DNA of 64,000 nt, taken from contig JASDDO010000026.1 of NCBI GenBank assembly GCA_030015575.1, forward strand, positions 187,885,739 to 187,949,738. The letters run 5' to 3'. Position 1 is the first letter of the stretch, and every line of letters starts with the position of its first letter. The position numbers and the translations under genes are program-made. Positions 44,201 to 55,619 of the stretch are shown in pieces. The notes beneath the pieces were generated by a model that was not told where the DNA came from, did not search any database, and was given only the letters and a program-made list of their open reading frames with translations. The stretch is from Agapanthus africanus (lineage: Eukaryota > Streptophyta > Magnoliopsida > Asparagales > Amaryllidaceae).

Positions 44201-44995
44201 TAGTATATCCATATTGCATACATACTCGCCATTATGTCCTGCCTTACCTGTATATAGATGCTAGGATGCTTGTGTGCATGCATTCGATAGCCTGTGTAAA
44301 TGTTATTTATTACTCACGAGTTGGCAACTCACCCCCGTTGTGCCATAGCCTGTTGCAGGTCCGCTCCGTCAGTTCAGTAGCGGCGGGTGCGCTTGCTTCT
44401 TTTGCCTCTTTTGCCTGGACTCGAGATTTGCTCATAGGTGGGTTATGTTAATATTTTTGTACCACTTGTATATTCTTTGTATCTAGTGTACTCCATCTAC
44501 TGTTTCTACCAGATTATTGTATATTGACCTAGAGATGAGACTGTGAGGTTTGTGGATTTTATGCTGTATTTTGGGGTCGAGCTCTCTTGAGCCGACATGC
44601 TGCTTTTTCATGCTTCCTTATGCTTTATTATGATTATTATGCTTGCTGTCATTTACATTGCGTGGGATTTGTGACCGCCTTATGGCGAAGAGCTAGCTCC
44701 CGCTTGGGGATGCCCTATTTTGTTGGATTCATGTATATATTTTGTTGTACCCATTTTTGGGGGTCAGTATTTACAAAGGAGACTCTGCCAAAATTTTCGG
44801 GAAAAATTGGTATTGTTTTTAAAAAGGGTTTTACATGACTTATTTGATAACTCGCTTTCAATTGATTGGGTTTTCTTCACTCTTTTGCTTAATTGGTTTT
44901 GTTTTCTGGGCTTTGGCTTACTTATTTTACGGACGTCTTTAGACGTTTCGTAAACTTAAGTGCCAGTCACGTTCCGTACCCTGCGGGTCGTGACA
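41288..44995 (+). repeat. 5' LTR of T
   Basis: 3708 bp, starting TGTAGCGTCTTG and ending GGTCGTGACA, with a small inverted repeat ACGTCT/AGACGT near its end (44933-44946). The open frames in it (for example 43656-43862 and 44182-44451) reappear in the 3' LTR and are not genes. Confidence 0.96.
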
Positions 44996-44999
44996 AAGT

Positions 45000-45012
45000 T
45001 GGTATCAGAGCG
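45000..45012 (+). other. Primer-binding site of T (initiator-Met tRNA)
   Basis: TGGTATCAGAGCG, complementary to the initiator tRNA-Met 3' end except the last base, begins four bases after the LTR. Confidence 0.92.
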
Positions 45013-45129
45013 ATAGGTTTTACCTTTGTGAGTGTAGGATGACCCTTGGTAGATGGAGTAAGTGACTTAAGCAGCGTAACGTAGCGTGCGTATGTCCGCG
45101 GCATACTTACGATACGGTACTCCGCCTAA

Positions 45130-48100
45130 GTGACTTTAGGATATACTTGCTTGAAAAATTCCTTCTTCAACTCCGTGTATCCTATGATCCTATTGCACTG
45201 TCCTTATTATCCTTTTCCTGTACCAGCCACTTTGCCGCCGAAGGCTACGAGGGCACAGAGGGCTGCCGTCGGAGACGAGATTCGAGCTGGCTCGTCCGAG
45301 ACTAGGACTGAGCAGGGTGGTATGCCTACGCCGCAGAGACAGACTGATCCGCATTCCCCAGGTCGCATGGATAGGCTTGAGTCCGGTATGGAGGAGCTGC
45401 AACAGATGATGGGAGGCATGCAGGAGTTACGACAGATGGTGGAATCGTTAGTAGAGGTCAATCGAGCACAGAGATCGGATATTACTCCCCCTGCAGTCGT
45501 TTCGAGACAGAGTCGGATTCGCACTGATATGTTAGCACCTAGGACGGTTCGCAGAGGCTGTGGTGGATTCTTTAAGGGCCAGTTATATCGCCTTCACCCA
45601 TATGGTCAGCAGCCATGGTTAGGATGTTTTTGGTGTGGTAGCCTGCATCATCGTATCAGAGACTGTCCGGTGAGACGACAGGGAGCAGCGACAGTTCCGC
45701 ATGTGACCCTACCACCATCACCACCCCCTCCTCAGAGAGCCCTACTTCCTACCCCAGGCGATGCTCCACGCCAGTTAGGTGCACCGAGAGGCCGAGGACG
45801 TGGCGGTCCTGTTCAGAGAGGACGAGGAGGCAGAGGCCGAGGTCGAGGTCCGCCCGCTATCGGTGGAGGACAGGCCCGAGTTTTTGCTTTGACACCGCAG
45901 GATGCGCAGGCATCCAATGCCGTTGTGACAGGTACTTTGCCAGTTTGTTCTTTCGACGCACGGGTATTATTCGACCCAGGTTCCACACATTCGTACGTCT
46001 CTACACACTTTGCACCGATGTTGGGCCGTGAGTCGTCGTCGTTGGATCAGCCGCTTGTTGTTGTTACTCCGGTAGGCGAGTCGTTTGTCGCTCGGTTTGT
46101 ATTTCGTTTGTGTTCCGTTCGTATCGGGGAGAGGGATTCATCAGTTGATTTGATACTCCTCGATATGTTGGACTTTGATGTGCTTCTGGGCATGGATTGG
46201 CTAGCCACTTGTTATGCTTCGGTGGACTGCCGTGAGAAGGCAGTCAGATTTAGCTTTCCGGGAGAGCCAGTCCTTGTTATTCAGGGAGACCGCAGTGTCG
46301 CCCTTCCCAGCTTAATTTCGTCTCTTCGCGCTGGTCAGCTCTTGCGGAAGGGATGTCAGGGATTCTTAGCGTTTGTTTGTGTTACTCGAGCTGCAGAGGT
46401 TCCGTTGGACCGGGTCCCGGTAGTTTGTGAGTTCCCTGATGTTTTCCCTGATGAGCTACCTGGGCTACCGCCTGAGCGCAATGTTGAGTTCGGCATTGAT
46501 TTGATTCCCGGTTCGGGGCCTATTTCTATACCGCCTTATCGGATGGCCCCGGCAGAGCTTCGAGAGCTGAAGGATCAGTTGCAGGATTTGTTGGACAAGG
46601 GGCTTATTCGACCGAGTGTTTCTCCGTGGGGTGCTCCGGTCCTGTTTGTCAAGAAGAAGGATGGAAGTTTGCGCTTATGTATCGACTATCGCCAGCTGAA
46701 CAAAGTTACCGTTCGGAACAGATATCCGTTGCCGCGCATTGATGATTTGTTCGACCAGCTTCAGGGTGCGGGGTATTTTTCGAGGATCGACTTGCGATCA
46801 GGATACCATCAGCTGCGAGTTCGACAGGAGGATATACCGAGGACAGCTTTCCGTACACGCTATGGCCACTACGAGTTTTTGGTGATGTCGTTCGGACTCA
46901 CCAACGCCCCAGCAGCATTCATGGATTTGATGAACCGTACATTCAGGCCATATCTTGACTTGTTCATCATCGTGTTTATCGACGATATCTTGGTGTACTC
47001 CCGGAGCAGAGAGGAGCACGAGCAGCACTTGCGGATTACGTTACAGACTCTGAGGGAGCACCAGCTGTTCGCGAAGTTCTCCAAGTGTGCTTTCTGGCTG
47101 GACAGCGTCGGATTCTTGGGGTACGTGGTTACGAGAGACGGCATTCGTGTGGACCCGAAGAAGATTGAGGCCGTTCAGCAGTGGCCCCGACCTACATCGG
47201 TTACTGAGATCCGTAGTTTTCTAGGCTTGGCGGGCTACTACAGGCGTTTTGTTCAGGACTTCTCCCGTATAGCTGCACCGTTGACCAGTTTGACCCGGAA
47301 GGGAGTTCCTTTCGTTTGGACAGAGGAGTGCGAGCGCAGTTTTCAGCAGCTACGGACTTGTTTGACTACGGCGCCGGTATTATCTTTACCTTCGGGATCA
47401 GGCGGATTTGTTGTCTACTGTGATGCTTCGCGAGTGGGATTAGGATGCGTATTGATGCAGCATGGCCGGGTGATCGCTTATGCTTCTCGGCAGTTGAAGA
47501 AGCATGAACAGAACTACTCCACTCATGATTTGGAGATGGCTGCAGTGGTCTTTGCACTGAAGATTTGGCGACATTACCTATACGGCGAGTCGTGTCAGAT
47601 ATTCACCGATCACAAGAGCTTAAAGTACATATTTCAGCAGCGAGACCTGAACCTCAGACAGCGTCGTTGGATGGAGTTGGTGAAAGACTACGACTGCGAG
47701 ATCTTATATCACCCCGGCAAGGCAAATGTGGTGGCAGATGCGTTGAGTAGGAGGCCCGGGGGTAGTCTATCCTTTTGCGCGCAGTGCAGAGGCAGTCGTC
47801 AGCAGATTGGCAGATGTTATGCGACAGCCGAGTTGAGTTCGAGTTCACTCAGACAGGGGGGCAGCTCGCGCATGTTCGTGCACGCCCACAGTTGCTTGAC
47901 CGTATATATGAGGCACAGCGCAGTGACGACCGTTGCTCAGAGATCATGGCACAGACGGTACAGGGCAGATTTTCCGAGTTCGTGATTGACGATCAGGGGA
48001 TTTTACGATATGGATCTAGACTGTGCGTACCAGATGCTGATGGATTGCGACGCGACATTCTTGAGGAGGCACACCGATCAGTGTATAGTGTCCACCCCGG

Positions 48101-49490
48101 TTCCACCAAGATGTACCATGATATGAGAGAGACCTACTGGTGGGACGGGATGAAGAGGGACATTGCGGAGTTCGTTTCGAGATGCCTGACTTGTCAACAA
48201 GTCAAGGCCGAGCACCAGAGGCCCGCAGGAGAGCTACAGCCGTTACCCATTCCAGAGTGGAAATGGGAACAGATTTCGATGGATTTCGTTGTGGGTCTAC
48301 CCAGGACCAGTCGAGGGTACGACTCCATCTGAGTGATCGTGGATAGATTGACGAAAGCGGCTCACTTCCTTCCAGTAAAGACGACTTTCAGCTTCGCTCA
48401 GTATGCTCAGCTCTATATTGACGAGATCGTGCGACTACATGGTGTACCGACTTGTATCGTGTCAGATCGAGGCACTCAGTTCACCAGCCGACTTTGGCAA
48501 AGACTTCAGGAGGCTTTGGGCACTTGTTTGAGCTTCAGCACAGCGTTTCATCCGCAGACAGATGGACAGTCAGAGCGGACCACTCAGACTCTCGAGGACA
48601 TGCTCAGAGCGTGCGTTTTAGACTTTGGTGGTAGCTGGGATCGTCATTTACCTCTAGTGGAGTTCTCCTACAACAACAGCTTCCAGGATACTATTCAGAT
48701 GGCACCTTTCGAGGCATTGTATGGGAGGAGATGCAGATCGCCCGTTTGTTGGACAGAGCTCAGCGAGAGCAGCATTTTGGGGCCGCAGCTTGTTGAGGAG
48801 ACGACATCGAAGGTCCAGTTGATCCGAGACCGGATGAGAGCGGCTCAGGGCAGGCAGAAATCCTATGCAGACAGATGCCGTCGCAGATTAGAGTTCGCAG
48901 TTGGCGACCATGTTTTTCTGAAAGTCTCACCGATGAAGGGCGTGATGCGTTTTGGGCGAAAGGGGAAGCTTAGCCCTAGATTCGTGGGTCCCTTCGAGAT
49001 CCTCGAGCGTGTTGGCGCTGTTGCTTATCGTTTGGCTCTTCCACCCAGCTTTCCCGATGTTCACCCCGTCTTCCATGTTTCGATGCTCCGCAAGTACCTT
49101 CACGACCCTTCGCATGCGTTTCAGCACCCGACAGTCCAGCTAGAGCGCGACCTTTCTTTTGCAGAGCAGCCGGTGGCCATCTTGGATCGGCAGGTGAAGA
49201 AGTTGAGGTCGAAGGTTATACCAACCGTCAAGGTCCTTTGGCGTAGCCCAAGCAGCGAGGAGGTTACCTGGGAGACCGAGGGCGAGATGGGGAAGAAATA
49301 TCCCCATCTCTTTGAAGGTACGCGTAGCTATATTATTTTTAAATTCGGGGACCGAATTTCTTTAAGGGGGGAAGATTGTAGCGTCTTGAAAAGTCGTTTT
49401 GGTGTTTTCCTGAAATTCGGTGAAAATTCGGTATTTTTCCGAAAACCGTCTTTCTCGATATTTTGCAGTTTAGGGCTAATTATACCTTAA
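45130..49490 (+). pseudogene. Gypsy (Tekay/Del) gag-pol of T, with gag deletion, one frameshift and one stop
   Basis: First frame (45130-47985, opening on GTG): Gag-like text begins near 45235 without an ATG. A coiled region follows, then an abrupt jump to the CCHC knuckle [14 protein letters not shown] (Cys166), so the usual Gag core of roughly 200 residues is missing. Then come protease FDPGSTHSY (Asp282), reverse transcriptase with FIDDILVYS (Asp618/619), and RNase H (Asp765, DALSRR at its end). A frameshift follows at about 47755-47790. The second frame carries the integrase zinc region (HxxxxxxH, CLTC) up to a TGA at 48330-48332. The third continues in the same frame with the integrase core (SDRGTQF, QSERT) and a chromodomain near 49180-49310, which in this clade directs insertion to heterochromatin. 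The frame runs 114 nt into the 3' LTR before a stop. Confidence 0.93.
49364..49376 (+). other. Polypurine tract of T
   Basis: AAGGGGGGAAGAT directly precedes the 3' LTR. Confidence 0.9.
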
Positions 49491-52400
49491 AAGGATAGGT
49501 AATTTCTTGTTTTTAGTAGCTAATGAGTTATTTATGAAATTTTGGTCATTTAAAATTTTTTCCCTATTTTTCAATTTTTTAATATTATTTTAAGCCGGTA
49601 AGAAAATACATTAAATAAGCGATAAATACAAATTTTTCCGGGCTAATTTTAATCTCTAAAATTATTATAATTATAATCTAGTGATAACATGAATTTTTAG
49701 TAATTTATTTTGATTTTTAACAAATTTTTATGATTTGAAACGAATTTATTGAATTTTGAGCTAAAACTTGCAATTTTTGAGTTGTAGGGGGCCTTTTTGC
49801 ATAAAATTTCTTTTGTAAAACCCCTCTCTCTTTTTCCTCAGCCCTAGGACAGCCCCACCTTGTGTGAGACCAGAAATTTCTGGCCTCTCTCTTCTTGGTT
49901 TCTTTCTTGAGTTAATTTGATAGTTTATGGTATTATTTTAATTAAAATGGATAATGTATGATACATTGACTTTTGTGGACTTGACCATGACTTTCCCCAC
50001 TTGCCCACACCCTCCCCCATACCTCATTCTGGCCGAAATTCCTGCACACCCTCTTCTTCCTCTCTTTTCTTTTCATTTTTCTTCAATTTCTTCAAGAAAT
50101 ACATCAAAATCCATGATTTAATTCAAAAATCCAAACAAAAATCCTTATGCTATCATTATCCTTAGCCATTCTTGCTTGGACCTTGGTGTTGAGGCCATCA
50201 ATTGGAGCAAATTTTCTTGCTTGATCCATAGATCAAGAGGTATAATTCTCATCAAGTTGCTTTCTTTTGCTAAAAATTCCTTTAATTGTATGGTTAGTGT
50301 TAAAAGTTAGCTTATTTCTAATCTAGTTTAAAAGAGTAGTTTGTTTAAATTAGGGTTTTGAAGCCATGATAATTAATTAAGTTGTTTATTAGTTAATCTA
50401 GTTGTTAGTGAACTAATCTATATGGTTACCTTGTTATGTAGTCTTTAATTATGCTAATTTAGGTAATTTTAGAAGTTGATTTTAGTTGTAAATTGTTGTT
50501 TTAAATTTTCAAGAGAAGGTTTTTGTATGGAATTGATATTTGAAACTTGATTAGTGAGTTGATTAAGTTTTAGAAAGCATTATTAAATTGATTTAAACCT
50601 AATTTTCTATCTAGTGTTTTGCTAACCTTAATCTAAGAGGTGAACTTGCTAATTGGGGTTGAAATTAGTGTTAATTAAGTTTTTCAAGTATGGTTTTTGA
50701 TTTGCAATTGCTATTTATAAAAATCAAGAAAGGGTTTGGTTGTGGAATATAGGTTTTGGAGCATGGTTAATGTGTTGTAATTAGTGGGTGTGGATTGCTT
50801 GTAGTGTGCTTGGGTGAGTATGCTTTATTGTAGTCGTTTTGTCGCAAATCGGCGATTTTTGCACCGATTTTTGGAATGTATATGCTTACTAGATTTTTAT
50901 ATAAATTATGTGATGGACTATTTTTGATATCTTGATGATTGTAATGGCTTGTCCTACGACTTTTAGGATGCGTGAGTGCGGTTCTTTGGGTAGTCGGGTT
51001 TTAGTTTTGCCGGGCGACCCAAATCGGCGTTTTTCGGCAGTTTTTGCGATTTTCGCGTGTGTCCGCGCACTTTGTGCATGTTGTACCTAGCTAGCGAACT
51101 TTAGTAGTTTCGTTGGGGTTTGCGTCGTTCTTGATATGTAACCTTATAATTGGTAATGATGTAAATTCCAGGTTCGGTCGCGGAAACGTCAGACGCGGCG
51201 CGAAAGGGAAAGGCGGTGATTGGACACAGCTAGCCAGGGATCCCGGTGAGTAGATTTAACATCTACGGGGGACGATCGTTTGGATGGCGCAAGTCGCCCG
51301 ATAGATTTAGTAAACTGAAAATAAAATAGTAAACTGGATAACCACTTGTGACATTAGAATAATAATACTGGCATGATAATTGCTGCAATTAGATCAATAT
51401 GTTATACCCATATACGCAAACTTAATTGTAGGACACATGCACCATTACCAGGTTTTTATATGCAGCACGAGCACTATTCATGTTTACACACACACCCTGG
51501 TAATTGCCATGCCACCACACTAGATAACATTTAAATTTAAACCTTTTACTAATTGATACTTAAACTGGTGCTATTGCCTTTAATTCCTTAAAATGAAACC
51601 GTAGAATTACTATTCATGTGAATGTACTTCATCATATTAATTGTTCATGCTTAATCCATTAATCACACATCGCAACTTGATTATTGATATCATATGCATT
51701 CATTATCACTGATATATGCACTTATGAGGATTTCTTGAGATTTTATGATATTGCTGGATTTCGGGGGAAAGCCGCAAAATTTCCAAACTTATGATATTTT
51801 TAAAACATGTAAATTGCGGTTTTCTAGTGATGTAAGTGTCGTCCACCATGAGTTTGCTGTGGCTTTGGAAATCCGTGTCGAGGAGTGGAGGAACCGGCAC
51901 GGGTACATGGTGGGCCCGGTAAGATACCCCGGGGCAAGAGGAATGTGGTGATGACGTTGAGCCTGGCAGGGGACGGATTACCTACCGGTGACTGTTTGGG
52001 ACGGCGGATATCCAGAGGATACCGACCGTGGCCGCTAGATGATGAGATATTGATATTTGAGATGGGTCAGCCGGACGGCTGAGGCCAGCGATACATTTAT
52101 GAGATTTGAGACAGCTTTTGGGGTGTCGTTGCTGGACACCGGTTTTCGTCGATTCATTGACATTTGCTGGCATTCTAAAAGAGTTTCAAAAACAACATCT
52201 GATAAAATATTTTTATATATAAACCTATTGAGACCTCAGATATTCATGTTGCATACATATTTGTACACTGATGTTGTATACACACCTGCTAGTATATCCA
52301 TATTGCATACATACTCGCCATTATGTCCTGCCTTACCTGTATATAGATGCTAGGATGCTTGTGTGCATGCATTCGATAGCCTGTGTAAATGTTATTTATT

Positions 52401-53084
52401 ACTCACGAGTTGGCAACTCACCCCCGTTGTGCCATAGCCTGTTGCAGGTCCGCTCCGTCAGTTCAGTAGCGGCGGGTGCGCTTGCTTCTTTTGCCTCTTT
52501 TGCCTGGACTCGAGATTTGCTCATAGGTGGGTTATGTTAATATTTTTGTACCACTTGTATATTCTTTGTATCTAGTGTACTCCATCTACTGTTTCTACCA
52601 GATTATTGTATATTGACCTAGAGATGAGACTGTGAGGTTTGTGGATTTTATGCTGTATTTTGGGGTCGAGCTCACTTGAGCCGACATGCTGCTTTTTCAT
52701 GCTTCCTTATGCTTTATTATGATTATTATGCTTGCTGTCATTTACATTGCGTGGGATTTGTGACCGCCTTATGGCGAAGAGCTAGCTCCCGCTTGGGGAT
52801 GCCCTATTTTGTTGGATTCATGTATATATTTTGTTGTACCCATTTTTGGGGGTCAGTATTTACAAAGGAGACTCTGCCGAAATTTTCGGGAAAAATTGGT
52901 ATTGTTTTTAAAAAGGGTTTTACATGACTTATTTGATAACTCGCTTTCAATTGATTGGGTTTTCTTCACTCTTTTGCTTAATTGGTTTTGTTTTCTGGGC
53001 TTTGGCTTACTTATTTTACGGACGTCTTTAGACGTTTCGTAAACTTAAGTGCCAGTCACGTTCCGTACCCTGCGGGTCGTGACA
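49377..53084 (+). repeat. 3' LTR of T
   Basis: 3708 bp, the same length as the 5' LTR, with about eight substitutions scattered through it. Confidence 0.96.
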
Positions 53085-53089
53085 ACAGT

Positions 53090-53942
53090 GCCATAGATCC
53101 GGGTAGTTTGACCCGCGCAAGCGAACTTTTCAAGCTTACCGGATTCAATTCAACGGGGGTTTCCTAACCCAAAAACTTAACGGTACGTACTTTACTAACA
53201 CCTTCTTCTCAAATCCGACGCATCCAATATACTATTCTTTGCAGGATTCTTTGCAAGTTCGCTAGCAAACGCAAAAAAAAAAAAAAAATTGACTAACCCG
53301 TATTTGTTGCAGCGCCGCGCTTAAACTAAAAAACGATTGTTTGATTCTTTATAGAATTTTTGAATTGCGCATTGCATACATTAATACGGACTTAAGGGCA
53401 AGCGAACCCCACAACATACGGTAAAGGATTCCATCACCTTTTCCGTGGCCCACAAATCACGAACTTGAGCATAACGTTTACCCGCACAAAATTTAAACGA
53501 AATTAGACTTTAAGCCTTAAGGACTTCGCGCTCACTAGGAGAAGTTAACTGTGTTTAGAAGCTCGCTTAACGGTATATTGTTTACGGGGTATCTAGGAAA
53601 GTGTTAACGGCGCAACCGCCAAAAGAGAAAGGGTTATTTAATTAAGGAACTTCGCGAAAGCGTTGGAAAACCTCCCCTTATCTCTGCACTTACCTGGCCT
53701 CGTGATCAGTGTATCTTGAGCCGTTTCTCGACACAGTTTTACTTCGACAATCAAGTTCTGGAGCATGTCTAGTTGACCTAGGTGAACCCTAGAACGATTA
53801 GGTGTGTGGTATTTTTGCGTCGTGATTGTTTTTGTCCATATTGTTTTTTATTCTTTTGTTAATATATAAACTAAAAAAAAAAAATTATCACATTCTTTTT
53901 CCCCTCCTTTTCTCTGCCTTTCTCTCTTTCTCTCTTCATATC
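53090..53942 (+). other. G leader, continued after T
   Basis: Non-coding. An A-rich run lies near 53273, the module shared with B at about 53567-53705, and an A-rich run with CT-rich sequence just before the ATG at 53943. The longer frame opening at 53826 adds only hydrophobic text read from A/T-rich leader, so it is not taken as coding. Confidence 0.7.
53567..53705 (+). promoter_or_regulatory. Leader module of G shared with Copia element B
   Basis: Matches 19583-19735 in B, with a nearly identical core from GTTATTTAATTAAGGAAC through CGCGAAAGCG to TTGGAAAACCTCCC. The preceding small hairpin is GGCG/CGCC here and GGGG/CCCC in B, so its pairing survives a base change. Located about 250 nt before the G reading frame. 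Confidence 0.8.
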
Positions 53943-55619
53943 ATGGGTACTCCACCTCGCAAAACTCTTGCCGAACTTTGGTACCCACAACCAGACATTA
54001 CTTCTTACGGTTCTTGCTTTGGCCGAACATCGAACGACCCCTCCATGCCCAAAGTTTCACTGAAAGATCGCATAGCAGCGTCTAGGACAAACACTTGCAC
54101 TCCTCATTCCACTTTGTATCAACCTTTTCAACCTCCCGCACCCGCTTATGTTGATACCCCTTCTGCAAGCCGTCCTTTGTCCATCGCTGAACGTATCGAA
54201 CAATCCCGTAGCCGATCTTTCACTCCTTTCACCGCTTCAAATTCTTGGGATCAACAATTCCATTCACTTTCTTATCCCAATGTTGATCCCACTCCTGTCC
54301 AGCCATTCAATTCCTACCAATCCTACCCTACTTTTGCACCTTCCCTAGACATAGCTTCAGAACAGCCTTTTGGGAATTTTCAGTATCCAAACAACTTCGA
54401 ATCTTTTACTGAAACCCCTTCACAACCAATGTCTAGTCTAGAACAATCCTTGGAAGATTTTAGGGTAGCGTCAAGCCAACAGATGATGGATTTGAATGAG
54501 TCCATGGCCGCTCTCATACAACCTACTGACCCGGTAGCTAGTTTCCAACTAGCTCCTAATTTTTCAATGTATGAAGAGGCGGTCGGACAGGCTGTGAATT
54601 TGAGTGGAGAGAGTGAGCTGTACCCCCTTCCAAATCAAACCTACCCGTTTCAAATTGAATCCCACAACTCCTGTGTTGAAAGTCTATCAAATGTCCCAAA
54701 TGAATTATCAGTTGAAGATAGAATGTTTAATGAGTTGTGCGACTTTGTAGTGTTTGATTTGCCAGATTATGAAGGGACCTTGCCAAGTGAAACCACACCC
54801 AATCCTTTTGACCTCTACACCTCCATCTTAGAACCAGAATCGATTAATATCCATGCTTTTGATGAGGTGTCTGAGAAAATAGACTTTCACTTGATTGAGG
54901 ATATTGACGCAGGGAACATTTTGGATGATGAACCCGTAGATTTCGCTGAGTTTTTCTCTTCAAATCATCCCGAGTCATTAACTGTTTTTCCCGAACCCCA
55001 TATGCGTCTTGATTTTGATGAAATATGCATGGATGTGCTAAATTTTGAGGAGAATATTGAGGATATTTTTGAGGATGAAACAGTTCTATATGATGAGTCG
55101 GATTTTCCAATTCATCCTGTTCCTTTCATTGACTGTACACACCCTCCAGAAGCCTTAACCGATACCCTTCCTCAACCACTTCCCTCCATCCTTTCAATCG
55201 TTCCGACCTTGCAAGAACCCGTATCATTTTCACTTCCTGTGTCTGGTTTACCAAGTTCGGCGTACCCATGGCTTCTTACGAATCTTGAGGGATTTGACCC
55301 AATCTCTCGACGGGTTAATAGATTAGCACAATCGCTTTTTACACATCGCTCATCACAAATTGTGCTAATCTATTTACTCCATTTGCACCCTCAAGTTCGT
55401 ATTCCACTTCTTTTTCCTTTCCGCCATTCTTCTTCCTCTCATATACCGAGACCGTATCCCGCTTCTCTTCGCATACGGTCTCGAGTATTGTCCATCTCTT
55501 TTCTCTACGCCTTCTTCCACCAACCGGTACATTATAGCGATAAAATCTTTGAATGGTTGGTGTTAACTTTTGGCCTGTGTAAGGCCTTGTATAGCTTGAT
55601 ACTGTTATTTCCCCCTTAA
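53943..55619 (+). CDS. Unrecognised 559-codon frame of G
   Basis: I do not recognise this protein. It opens MGTPPRKTLAELWYPQPD; the RKTLAELxxP-like start faintly recalls the RTLxExxxP start of Athila Gag proteins, which is only a hint. Two related segments follow, KVSLKDRIAASR and LSIAERIEQSR, each with TP shortly after. The middle is rich in Pro, Ser, Asn and Phe, and residues about 260-400 are strongly acidic. No CCHC, DTG, YVDD or integrase motif is present. The last 100 residues (from about 55317) turn basic and hydrophobic where the DNA contains three large inverted repeats, so coding may end earlier in the ancestral element. An uninterrupted frame of this length in an element with about 1% LTR divergence suggests recent selection or simple youth. 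Confidence 0.5.
   Translation: MGTPPRKTLAELWYPQPDITSYGSCFGRTSNDPSMPKVSLKDRIAASRTNTCTPHSTLYQPFQPPAPAYVDTPSASRPLSIAERIEQSRSRSFTPFTASNSWDQQFHSLSYPNVDPTPVQPFNSYQSYPTFAPSLDIASEQPFGNFQYPNNFESFTETPSQPMSSLEQSLEDFRVASSQQMMDLNESMAALIQPTDPVASFQLAPNFSMYEEAVGQAVNLSGESELYPLPNQTYPFQIESHNSCVESLSNVPNELSVEDRMFNELCDFVVFDLPDYEGTLPSETTPNPFDLYTSILEPESINIHAFDEVSEKIDFHLIEDIDAGNILDDEPVDFAEFFSSNHPESLTVFPEPHMRLDFDEICMDVLNFEENIEDIFEDETVLYDESDFPIHPVPFIDCTHPPEALTDTLPQPLPSILSIVPTLQEPVSFSLPVSGLPSSAYPWLLTNLEGFDPISRRVNRLAQSLFTHRSSQIVLIYLLHLHPQVRIPLLFPFRHSSSSHIPRPYPASLRIRSRVLSISFLYAFFHQPVHYSDKIFEWLVLTFGLCKALYSLILLFPP
55317..55562 (+). repeat. Three inverted repeats at the end of the G frame
   Basis: Pair 1: AATAGATTAGCACAAT (55317-55332) with its exact reverse complement at 55359-55374. 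Pair 2: CGAGACCGTAT (55447-55457) with 55473-55483. Pair 3: CACCAACC (55518-55525) with 55555-55562. They follow one another without overlap. Confidence 0.85.

Larger units (their letters stand above)
41288..53084 (+). mobile_element. Chromodomain Gypsy element T (Tekay/Del type), inserted in the G interior
   Basis: 11,797 bp with two 3708-bp LTRs (41288-44995 and 49377-53084) and TSD ACAGT at 41283-41287 and 53085-53089. About eight substitutions separate the LTRs by eye, the lowest divergence of any pair here, which fits its innermost position. The interior has an initiator-Met primer-binding site, a gag-pol with a chromodomain at the C end, and a polypurine tract. Confidence 0.96.

Noticed and set aside
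43656-44838. Set of small frames repeated at 51745-52927.
   Set aside because: These are the two LTRs of T; identity reflects the LTR pair, not conserved genes.
53826-53942. Hydrophobic N-terminal extension of the G frame that looks like a signal peptide or membrane segment.
   Set aside because: It is read from A/T- and CT-rich leader; the ATG at 53943 gives a more natural start.
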